DNA of 5,808 nt from an uncultured Limosilactobacillus sp. (GTDB lineage: Bacteria > Bacillota > Bacilli > Lactobacillales > Lactobacillaceae): the NCBI RefSeq assembly GCF_934202235.1, contig NZ_CAKPXS010000065.1, positions 1 to 5,808 on the forward strand, given 5' to 3'. Both the position numbers and the translations under genes were made by a program. How positions within the stretch are numbered: the stretch's first letter is position 1; the number at the start of each line of letters is the position of its first letter. Positions 1 through 5,032 of the stretch are shown here, piece by piece. The notes beneath the pieces are model-generated. The model ran no database searches and was not told the DNA's origin. It saw nothing but the letters and a program-made list of their open reading frames with translations.

Positions 1-74
1 GTCCGTTGGTCTAGTTGGTTTAGGACGCATCCCTGTCACGGATGAGATCACGAGTTCGAGTCTCGTACGGACCG
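1..74 (+). tRNA. tRNA-Asp(GUC), missing only its first base
   Basis: The cloverleaf is visible directly. The 3' acceptor strand acggacc (67-73) pairs with gtccgt at the window start, so only the first G of a 7-bp acceptor stem lies outside the window. Position 74 (G) is the discriminator base. The anticodon stem is catcc (28-32) with ggatg (40-44), around a 7-base loop whose centre gtc (35-37) is the anticodon for Asp codons GAC/GAU. The T arm contains gttcgag. CCA is not encoded, since gtta follows at 74-77, so the tail must be added after transcription. The terminator right behind it suggests this is the last gene of a tRNA transcript that starts upstream of the window. Confidence 0.96.
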
Positions 75-84
75 TTATTTGTAC

Positions 85-120
85 AACACGGCTTCAGTTT
101 CCGCTGAAGTCGTGTTTTTT
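85..120 (+). terminator. Intrinsic terminator of the tRNA-Asp transcript
   Basis: A 12-bp stem joins acacggcttcag (86-97) and ctgaagtcgtgt (104-115) with one G-T wobble and a 6-base loop. A run of T follows (115-120). It sits about ten bases after the tRNA, so it should end the tRNA operon. Confidence 0.9.
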
Positions 121-202
121 ATAACTCCCTTTAGTACGCTAACACTTTGAGATTGATAAACAAATCTACTAACGGTAGCCATGAGATTGAAAAAAGTGAT
201 AA

Positions 203-242
203 TAAAAAGGCACCGGCAATTGACATCACCAGTGCCTTTTTA
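203..242 (-). terminator. Intrinsic terminator of the HmoB-like gene, probably bidirectional
   Basis: The arms taaaaaggcac (203-213) and gtgccttttta (232-242) are perfect complements. The stem continues past one mismatch with gg/cc (215-216 with 229-230). On the minus strand the GC part is followed by TTTTTA, and the structure lies 17 bases after the stop codon of the minus-strand gene. The plus strand also ends in a T run, so it can stop transcripts from both sides. The rest of 121-258 holds no gene that I can see. Confidence 0.85.
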
Positions 243-258
243 CTTGTGGCTAAATAGT

Positions 259-753
259 TTAATCATCAGCTAAACGGTAGACTTCCGTGAAGTGGTCGTT
301 ACGTGCACTACGGTCTGCAAATTCAACAATTTCACTGTAGTCAGCGCCGTCACGCCACGTATTCATCTTGTCGCGATCAATCCAGATTGTGATCAGGATG
401 GTGCGTTGTTTGACATCGTCTCTCGTGCAAAGGAGGCCGCCGATCATCCCGTCTTTTTGACTCTTCTCCAATACTTCAGCAGCCTTTTTTCTAAAAAGCT
501 CTTTATCGTGCTTACCCAAACGAAACGATTCGTAGCGAATTAGTCCACGAAATTCGATATTACCAACTTCCTTGAACGGGCGGAGGGTAATACCATAGTC
601 AAAAATACTTTCTTTGCCGGACAGGTCAAACAAGGCGAATTTATCTTCATGTTTAACTTCTTCAAGGTAGGCGAACTGACGGTCGGGATTACCTGCTATC
701 AGTTTTTTCAAGTTGTCCGGGGAACCAAAGGTCAAAATGATTTTATCAGTCAT
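259..753 (-). CDS. HmoB/TRAP-like protein, antibiotic-biosynthesis-monooxygenase (ABM) fold
   Basis: This 164-residue protein resembles Bacillus HmoB (YhgC) and staphylococcal TRAP, which have nearly the same length. The opening ILTFGSPDNLKKLI (residues 5-19) matches the family's YITYGTxDxL start. A variable N-terminal half leads through EVGNIEF (62-68) into a C-terminal ABM domain (about 67-150). That domain has the typical strand TILITIW (118-124) followed by a Trp (W133) and a Tyr-containing helix. HmoB degrades heme in the cytoplasm, and TRAP has been linked to stress. Here the Asn expected just after the I-E-F strand and the His expected in the last helix appear to be missing (the segments read GLIRYES and IVEFADRSARN), so heme turnover is doubtful. 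The ATG at 753 follows GAGGAAGT (768-761) by 7 bases. It is monocistronic and divergent from spx. The family call is fairly sure; the function is not. Confidence 0.8.
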   Translation of the reverse strand: MTDKIILTFGSPDNLKKLIAGNPDRQFAYLEEVKHEDKFALFDLSGKESIFDYGITLRPFKEVGNIEFRGLIRYESFRLGKHDKELFRKKAAEVLEKSQKDGMIGGLLCTRDDVKQRTILITIWIDRDKMNTWRDGADYSEIVEFADRSARNDHFTEVYRLADD

Positions 754-816
754 TGAGATTACTTCCTCACATTATTAATCGTTTTCAATACCATGATACA
801 CTACCATGAGCACAAT

Positions 817-834
817 ATCTAACAAAAATTAGAT
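817..834. repeat. Small inverted repeat ATCTAA-N6-TTAGAT
   Basis: The arms atctaa (817-822) and ttagat (829-834) flank an A-rich spacer in the divergent region, about 65 bases upstream of the HmoB-like start codon. It could be an operator for that gene. Short AT-rich palindromes also arise by chance, so this is weak. Confidence 0.25.
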
Positions 835-865
835 TTTATCATTGAAGGGGAGAATTTCATTCATA

Positions 866-882
866 TTCACAAAAAATTCACA
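866..882 (+). promoter_or_regulatory. TTCACA-N5-TTCACA direct repeat (response-regulator-type box)
   Basis: Two identical hexamers TTCACA (866-871 and 877-882) are separated by five A residues, an 11-bp period. A third copy, TTCACC (910-915), sits exactly 33 bp further on, in the same helical phase. Direct hexamers with a 5-bp gap are the known layout for OmpR/PhoB-class regulators; Bacillus PhoP boxes are TT(A/C/T)ACA with this gap. The pair lies about 75-90 bp upstream of the predicted spx transcription start, so it may activate spx, or serve the divergent gene. The regulator is unknown. Confidence 0.4.
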
Positions 883-923
883 GAATCTTCCTTACAAAAA
901 GTAAATAAATTCACCTGGAACTA

Positions 924-952
924 TTTTATTCGCCGGCTGATCGTCGTATAAT
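924..952 (+). promoter_or_regulatory. Predicted spx promoter
   Basis: A consensus -10 TATAAT (947-952) is preceded at 17 bp by a weak -35, TTTTAT (924-929). Transcription would start near 959 and give a leader of about 40 bases. The weak -35 under a perfect -10 fits a promoter that relies on an activator or on several sigma factors, as spx is known to in Bacillus. Confidence 0.55.
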
Positions 953-997
953 ATAGTCATAAAGCTATTGAATTGAAGAGTGAAAGGGAGGCATTTG

Positions 998-1399
998 ATG
1001 ATTACTTTATATACGTCTCCAAGTTGCACTTCTTGCCGCAAGGCTCGTGCATGGTTAAAAGAACATGATATTCCGTTTGCTGAACGTAATGTGTTTGCGG
1101 AACCGATGTCAATGGATGAGATTAAGGGTATTTTGCAGATGACAGAAAACGGAACGGAAGATATCATTTCAAAACGTTCCAAGGCTTATAAACAATTGAA
1201 GGTTAACTTAGATGAGTTGCCACTCAAGAAGCTTTATGCGTTGTTGCATGAAAATCCGGGACTGCTTCGTCGTCCCATTATCGTTGATGACCGGCGTCTT
1301 CAGGTTGGCTACAACGAAGATGAAATTCGGCGGTTCTTGCCGCGGCAAGTTCGGCGTTTGGAGCTACAAGAGGCACAAAAGCGTGCTAACTTAGGTTAA
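998..1399 (+). CDS. spx: Spx, RNA-polymerase-binding regulator of thiol/disulfide stress (ArsC family)
   Basis: The product is 133 residues (the Bacillus protein is 131) and closely follows Spx throughout. The redox switch CTSC is at residues 10-13 within the invariant start TLYTSPSCTSCRKARAW. Gly52, needed for contact with the RNA polymerase alpha C-terminal domain, and Arg60 are present. GLLRRPI (88-94) and the QVGYNEDEIRRFLP block are conserved. Spx binds the alpha subunit, turns on thioredoxin and other thiol-repair genes and represses activator-dependent genes; its level is normally held down by ClpXP. The ATG at 998 is chosen because AGGGAGG (985-991) lies 6 bases before it and the protein then starts exactly like its family. 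An in-frame GTG at 980 would place the ribosome-binding site inside the gene. It is followed by its own terminator. Confidence 0.97.
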   Translation: MITLYTSPSCTSCRKARAWLKEHDIPFAERNVFAEPMSMDEIKGILQMTENGTEDIISKRSKAYKQLKVNLDELPLKKLYALLHENPGLLRRPIIVDDRRLQVGYNEDEIRRFLPRQVRRLELQEAQKRANLG

Positions 1400-1412
1400 T
1401 TTGCTAATCAGC

Positions 1413-1440
1413 AAAGCGGCGAGGAATCGTCGCTTTTTTT
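1413..1440 (+). terminator. Intrinsic terminator after spx
   Basis: The stem agcggcga (1415-1422) with tcgtcgct (1427-1434), extended by A-T pairs at 1413-1414, is closed by the stable GNRA-type loop GGAA. Seven Ts follow (1434-1440). It begins 14 bases after the spx stop codon and separates spx from mecA. Confidence 0.9.
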
Positions 1441-1457
1441 CTTGTAAGGGCAGATTC

Positions 1458-1485
1458 TTTACTTTTTCCCGTAAAACTGTAAAAT
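1458..1485 (+). promoter_or_regulatory. Predicted mecA promoter
   Basis: TTTACT (1458-1463) and TAAAAT (1480-1485) are spaced by 16 bp, with TG immediately before the -10. The pair lies between the spx terminator and the mecA ribosome-binding site and would give a leader of about 30 bases. mecA needs a promoter of its own here because spx is terminated. Confidence 0.5.
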
Positions 1486-1520
1486 TAGTGTATTAGTAAT
1501 AATGAACGGAGGCGCTTGTC

Positions 1521-2207
1521 ATGAAGATGGAACACATCAATGAAAATACAATTCGCGTCCTGCTCGGCAGTGACGACCTCAGCGCCCGTGGAATTACGGT
1601 CCTCGATCTGTTGGGCAATCACAAGCAAATTCAGGACTTCTTTTACAGTATCCTCGATGAGGTTGATACAGACCATGAATTTCGTGATAACGAAGCGGTA
1701 ACCTTTCAAGTACTGCCGACGCGAACCGGGCTTGAATTATTTATCAGTAAGGCTGATCCAGAGAGCGGAGACACGAATGCGAATAACGATGCCATTTCCC
1801 GGTACATTAAGCGGGAAATGGTGGGCAAAGATCAGCCGTTGATTAACCCTGACCCGACTGTTGCGGACAAGGCCTCTGCTGAAGCCGAGCCGTCTGATGA
1901 ATTTGGTGGTCAACCATCAACAACCCGGGTTGTTAAGTTTAACCACTTTGAAGATGTCATTAGCGTTAGTCATTTGATGGAACCGGTTGACCAGATGAGC
2001 AGTGATCTTTATAAGCTTGATGGCCAATACTTTCTGATTTTAACCTTCTTCAACGACGGGTCACTTGCTGAAGGGTTGATTGAAGACGTGATGGCGGTAC
2101 TGAGTGAGTATGCTATTCAGACTGCGATCACCGCTGACATTATTGCGGAGCATGGCAAGATGTTAATGCAACATTCGGCGGTGGAACGGGTTCGTTATTA
2201 TTTCTAA
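1521..2207 (+). CDS. mecA: MecA, adaptor protein for the ClpC (ClpCP) protease
   Basis: The 228-residue product has the two-domain MecA layout. The N-terminal substrate-binding domain (about 1-80) begins MKMEHINENTIRVLL and includes SARGITVLDLLGN and FFYSILDEVD. An acidic, low-complexity linker follows (about 80-135, with EAEPSDEFGG). The C-terminal ClpC-binding domain (about 138-228) includes the strand YFLILTFF and ends in RVRYYF. MecA delivers substrates to ClpC and helps assemble its hexamer; in relatives the substrates are the competence regulators ComK or ComX, and it also interacts with Spx. The first ATG is preceded by CGGAGG (1507-1512) at 8 bases. An ATG two codons later is less likely, because the family normally starts M-x-M-E. 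The flanking spx and coiA fit a stress and competence cluster. Confidence 0.96.
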   Translation: MKMEHINENTIRVLLGSDDLSARGITVLDLLGNHKQIQDFFYSILDEVDTDHEFRDNEAVTFQVLPTRTGLELFISKADPESGDTNANNDAISRYIKREMVGKDQPLINPDPTVADKASAEAEPSDEFGGQPSTTRVVKFNHFEDVISVSHLMEPVDQMSSDLYKLDGQYFLILTFFNDGSLAEGLIEDVMAVLSEYAIQTAITADIIAEHGKMLMQHSAVERVRYYF

Positions 2208-2228
2208 ATCAATTATTAATTGACATTT

Positions 2229-2258
2229 TGGTGTTGCGATAAGCAGCACCATTTTTTT
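2229..2258 (+). terminator. Intrinsic terminator after mecA
   Basis: A 9-bp stem, tggtgttgc (2229-2237) with gcagcacca (2243-2251), has one wobble pair and a 5-base loop. Seven Ts follow (2252-2258). It lies 21 bases after the mecA stop and separates mecA from coiA. Confidence 0.88.
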
Positions 2259-2307
2259 AGTTTATCTGCCGGGCAACTGTCGTACTTAATAACTGGGAGG
2301 AGATAAA

Positions 2308-3343
2308 ATGAAAGTTGCATTATTGCACCGACGTCCGGTCCGGGCAGAATTATGTTTGAAAAGGGCAGATTATCGTTGTGCCGATTGTGGGCAGCAGGTT
2401 GTTTTGTGTCGAGGAACGAAAAAGGTGGCATACTTTGCCCACCACAAGCGTGACGAATGTGGTAGTAGTGATGGAGAAACACCCTAATCACGCCCGTGGT
2501 AAGCAACAAATTTATAATTGGGCACGAGCACAAGGGTGGCAACCGCAAATGGAGGTGTACCTTAAAGAAATTGCGCAGCGTCCAGATGTCCTGGTTCAAA
2601 TTAATGGCCAACCAGTGGCACTCGAATTTCAATGCAGTCCACTCTCTGCCCAGCGCCTGCAAGAAAGAAACGATGGTTATCATCGACTCGGCATTGCCGT
2701 GTACTGGTTATTAGGACCGACTTATTATCGTCACCTCCGCGGTGGGGTAGTTTCACAATTTACCCAGCTTTGTGCGGATCACCCGCAGTTAGCTTTTTGG
2801 CGATTGGATCGTCAGCAAATTGAATTCCGGCAGAATTATTACCAACCCGTTCTTAGTCATTCAATGACTAGTACAGCAGACTTACTGTTGCACCAAACGC
2901 AAACGCTACAACGCCATATGCGTTACCGTGAGCGGCGCTGGCGCTCCTTGGTTAACCAAGCTTACTTGAACGGTCATCAGTTAAGTGCCTGTCCACTCGT
3001 TGCTCACCCGTTGGTTCCCCAATGGCCTTTATTAGAGCAGGGAGAATTGTATTGGCGTTTAGGAATTATTTTAAAGATGACCATTTGCCAGTCAGGGATG
3101 AGTTGGCAACGACGTGAGTGGAATCATTGGCTAATTCAGCAAGGTCGGTGGTGGGCAACTCCTTGTCTAACAAAGGAAAGCCGACAAAGGATCATTCAAA
3201 AATTCGTTGACCAATTTACAAGCGATTTGTTGGCCGCGGGCATTATTCAGCAAGACAATGATTGCCTCTGCTTGAAACGACAACCGCGGTGGTTTGACGA
3301 TGACGCCGCCAAGGTTCAATACCTCCTTCGAGGAAAGAAATAG
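2308..3343 (+). CDS. coiA: CoiA competence nuclease, split by a +1 frame change at 2482-2485
   Basis: Two overlapping frames together encode one CoiA. The first (2308-2487, 59 residues) starts at an ATG 5 bases after GGGAGGAG (2295-2302). It holds the zinc-ribbon-like part, with C24-x-x-C27, then AYFAHHKRDEC, then GETP before TAA. The second frame continues from AAT at 2486 with NHARGKQQIYNWA to the TAG at 3341. Joined at CCC-T they give about 344 residues, a normal CoiA length, and restore the family motif ES-P-x-H (here ETPNH). The nuclease-like core follows: RPDV (D93) and ALEFQCS (E106, Q108), the PD-(D/E)xK variant typical of the family. CoiA acts on incoming single-stranded DNA with RecA/DprA during transformation. 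No other lesion is seen. It may be a programmed frameshift, a pseudogene or a sequencing error; alternatively an ATG at 2471 could start a separate 290-residue protein. Confidence 0.85.
2473..2487 (+). other. Candidate +1 ribosomal frameshift site CCC-TAA in coiA
   Basis: In the zero frame the ribosome reads GGA GAA ACA CCC TAA. A peptidyl-tRNA-Pro on CCC (2482-2484) can re-pair with CCT (2483-2485), after which AAT CAC continues CoiA in the new frame. A slippery P-site codon directly before a stop is the layout of known bacterial +1 sites such as prfB (CUU-UGA). A Shine-Dalgarno-like GGAG (2473-2476) lies 5 bases before CCC, a little further than the 3 bases in prfB. A single extra C in the run CCC would look identical, so function is unproven. 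Confidence 0.45.
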
Positions 3344-3350
3344 CATTAAG

Positions 3351-3379
3351 TTGACACCGTGTCATATTAATGCTATTTT
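3351..3379 (+). promoter_or_regulatory. Promoter of the hrt-type operon
   Basis: A perfect -35 TTGACA (3351-3356) and a -10 TATTTT (3374-3379) are spaced by exactly 17 bp, so transcription should begin near 3386. The -35 lies inside operator 1 (3352-3364), so regulator binding there would exclude RNA polymerase. Confidence 0.75.
3352..3364. promoter_or_regulatory. Operator 1 (TGACAC-C-GTGTCA), HrtR-type site
   Basis: This is a perfect 13-bp palindrome around a central C that overlaps the -35. From memory, the known operator of the Lactococcus heme sensor HrtR is a palindrome with the same half-sites, TGACAC-N-GTGTCA. It recurs 41 bp downstream within a shared longer context beginning AAGTTGACAC. 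The adjacent TetR-family gene is the obvious binder. Confidence 0.8.
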
Positions 3380-3392
3380 TAAGACGACAAGT

Positions 3393-3405
3393 TGACACGG
3401 TGTCA
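3393..3405. promoter_or_regulatory. Operator 2 (TGACAC-G-GTGTCA), HrtR-type site
   Basis: This second 13-bp palindrome differs from operator 1 only at the central base. Its centre is 41 bp from that of operator 1, about four helical turns, so two dimers would sit on the same face of the DNA. It lies at about +8 to +20 of the predicted transcript, so it may act as a roadblock. It ends 6 bases before the AAGGGGGGAG that serves the regulator gene. Confidence 0.8.
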
Positions 3406-3425
3406 CAATGAAGGGGGGAGCCATT

Positions 3426-3959
3426 TTGCCATCAGCACAGTTTTTAAGATTACCAGCGGCTAAGCAGGAGAAGGTTACTGCAGCATTATTTCGTGAGTTT
3501 ACCAGTCATTCCCTCGCGGATGCGCAGGTAGCGCGAATTGTCAAGGATGCCGGAATTGCCCGGGGTGCTTTTTATAACTACTTTACTGACCTTAAGGATG
3601 CTTATGCATACTTATTTGCACATGAAATGAAGCAAATTCACCAGTCACTTTTGTCGAACCCGAAGCACCAGCTTTCTGCCACTGATCACCTCCGGCAGAC
3701 GACTAATTTTTTAAAAAGTGTTAATCAACAACGGTTACGGCAACTGCTAATTTTTCACTATCAAACTAATGCCGGCTTGTTACGACAAAACAAAGACCAA
3801 CAGCAATGGCTCCCAGAACAAGAAGAAACTCCACGTCAATGGGCGATTAAGACGCTTGTTCACCAGGCAATCAGCGAAGCCATTCAGAATCCGGCGGTTG
3901 AAGAGAAAGTATTGCAGAAACTGAAAAAGTCCTTAGTGCTGTTGGAAGGAGAAGGTTAA
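3426..3959 (+). CDS. hrtR: TetR-family regulator, HrtR-like heme sensor
   Basis: The product is about 177 residues. The N-terminal DNA-binding domain (about 10-60) shows the TetR helix-turn-helix, with ARIVKDAGIARGAFYNYFTDLKDAY containing the classic G-x-FYxYF recognition helix. The C-terminal ligand and dimer domain is all-helical. I place the start at TTG 3426 because AAGGGGGGAG (3411-3420) lies 5 bases before it. The in-frame ATG at 3408 has no ribosome-binding site and nearly touches operator 2. With this start a histidine in the segment EMKQIHQ is residue 72, the position I recall for one heme ligand of Lactococcus HrtR (His72/His149); H146 in TLVHQAI is a candidate for the second. It heads the operon and faces two matching operators, so it should repress itself and the exporter until heme binds. 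The TetR call is certain; heme sensing is inferred. Confidence 0.85.
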   Translation: MPSAQFLRLPAAKQEKVTAALFREFTSHSLADAQVARIVKDAGIARGAFYNYFTDLKDAYAYLFAHEMKQIHQSLLSNPKHQLSATDHLRQTTNFLKSVNQQRLRQLLIFHYQTNAGLLRQNKDQQQWLPEQEETPRQWAIKTLVHQAISEAIQNPAVEEKVLQKLKKSLVLLEGEG

Positions 3960-3960
3960 C

Positions 3961-5022
3961 GTGTTTTTAGCTTGGCGTGAAATTAAGCGGGAGAAGCTCC
4001 GTTATGGTCTAGTTATTGCAATGATCGTGCTGATCAGTTACTTGTTATTTATGCTGGTGGGTTTGATGGATGGTCTGAAAAATGAAAATACAGCTGCCAT
4101 TGAATCGTGGCGGACCGAAACGATCTGGTTAAATCGGGATAGTAACGATCGACTGGCAGAATCAGTATTGACGCGTCAGCAGGTCACCAGCCTGCCACAA
4201 AATAGTCACTTTGCGCGAATTGGTGACCAGCCCGCTAAAATCACAGTGGATCGGCAACACCACCGTCATCCCCAGACGGTGCAATTGATTGGGTTAGCGC
4301 CAACGGAGTTTATCGCGCGCAACAAGGTCAAGTTAAGCAGCGGGCACCGTATCAGAAATAACCACCAGCTGGTGTTAGATGAGTCACTGAAGCAAAAAGG
4401 CTACCGCTTGGGAGAACGGGTAGTTTTAAGCGGCAGCAAAGAGAAGTTTAGAGTAGTGGGTTTTGCCCGTAACGCTAAGATTAATATTTCACCGGTGGCC
4501 TATGGAACATTGACGACGTGGCAACAATTACGGGGTGGCAATTTTGCTGCCAGTGCGGTGATTACTGACCAAAAATCTCAAGAAAGCGGAAGCGGCATGA
4601 AACGTTATCCGGTTAAGCAATTTATTAATAAGCTTCCTGGATACACCGCGCAAAACGCAACTTTGCAACTGATGATTGGGTTTCTGCTGGTGATTTCGCT
4701 GGTCGTCATTGCGGTGTTCCTCTATATTTTAACCATGCAAAAGAAACATCAATACGCGCTCTTGCGGGCACAGGGAATCCCAGCAAAGACATTGGTCATG
4801 GCGACGATTAGTCAGTCACTGGTACTGATGATAGTGGGGTTAATTTTCGCAACTGGGCTGACATTGCTGACAGTTCAATTGATCCCATCAGGAGTTCCGG
4901 TTATGCTCAAGGCAAGTAACATGTTTTTTATGGGAATAGGGCTGATTGCTATTGGTGTGGCAGGGGCGCTTTTGCCCGCATTAATGATTATCCGAATTGA
5001 CCCACTTGATGCGTTGAAATGA
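3961..5022 (+). CDS. hrtB: FtsX-like ABC permease, HrtB-type heme exporter subunit
   Basis: This 353-residue permease has the length and layout of HrtB (about 350). It starts FLAWREIKREKLRYG and has a first membrane helix at about 15-36, ending in the family-like GLMDGLKNEN. A large extracytoplasmic domain follows (about 45-230). Three more helices lie at about 236-257, 283-306 and 321-344, followed by the typical C-terminal DPLDALK. The cytoplasmic stretch KKHQYALLRAQGIPAKTL (about 260-277) is the FtsX/MacB coupling loop that contacts the ATPase. With the next gene it would form a MacB-type exporter that removes heme from the membrane. The GTG start comes one base after the regulator's stop. 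The ribosome-binding site GGAAGGAG lies inside the end of that gene, so translation is probably coupled. Other small substrates cannot be excluded from sequence alone. Confidence 0.85.
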   Translation: MFLAWREIKREKLRYGLVIAMIVLISYLLFMLVGLMDGLKNENTAAIESWRTETIWLNRDSNDRLAESVLTRQQVTSLPQNSHFARIGDQPAKITVDRQHHRHPQTVQLIGLAPTEFIARNKVKLSSGHRIRNNHQLVLDESLKQKGYRLGERVVLSGSKEKFRVVGFARNAKINISPVAYGTLTTWQQLRGGNFAASAVITDQKSQESGSGMKRYPVKQFINKLPGYTAQNATLQLMIGFLLVISLVVIAVFLYILTMQKKHQYALLRAQGIPAKTLVMATISQSLVLMIVGLIFATGLTLLTVQLIPSGVPVMLKASNMFFMGIGLIAIGVAGALLPALMIIRIDPLDALK

Positions 5023-5032
5023 GGGTGCCAAG

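Larger units (their letters stand above)
3338..3380 (+). terminator. Hairpin with T-tract after coiA, overlapping operator 1 and the hrt-type promoter
   Basis: The outer arms aaatagcattaa (3338-3349) and ttaatgctattt (3367-3378) are perfect complements over 12 bp. After a two-base mismatch on each side, the inner arms tgaca (3352-3356) and tgtca (3360-3364) pair around a 3-base loop. The coiA stop codon lies in the left arm, and T3376-3380 form a short T-tract after the stem. It should end coiA transcripts. The same bases also contain the operator and promoter of the next operon. Confidence 0.6.

Noticed and set aside
1..120. tRNA 3' end as an integration site for a mobile element
   Set aside because: No integrase gene or second copy of the tRNA 3' end is visible in the window, and the following genes are ordinary chromosomal ones.
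148..190. Repeated gagattga (148-155 and 183-190) in the gap after the tRNA terminator
   Set aside because: Eight-base repeats in AT-rich DNA are expected by chance, and nothing else marks an attachment site or mobile element end here.
980..997. GTG 980 as the start of spx
   Set aside because: It would put the AGGGAGG ribosome-binding site inside the gene and add six residues not found in Spx; ATG 998 gives the exact family start.
892..1182. Minus-strand frame of 96 residues opposite spx
   Set aside because: It overlaps the spx promoter and coding region; it has no ribosome-binding site and no recognisable motif.
2378..2485. Taking ATG 2378 as the start of CoiA
   Set aside because: The first 36 residues of that frame are unlike CoiA, while the overlapping frame from 2308 carries the CxxC and FAHH motifs and a strong ribosome-binding site. 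The frame change at 2482 explains both.
2216..2683. Minus-strand open frame of 155 residues opposite coiA
   Set aside because: It runs antisense to the mecA terminator and the coiA start, has no recognisable family or ribosome-binding site, and is explained by the plus-strand genes.
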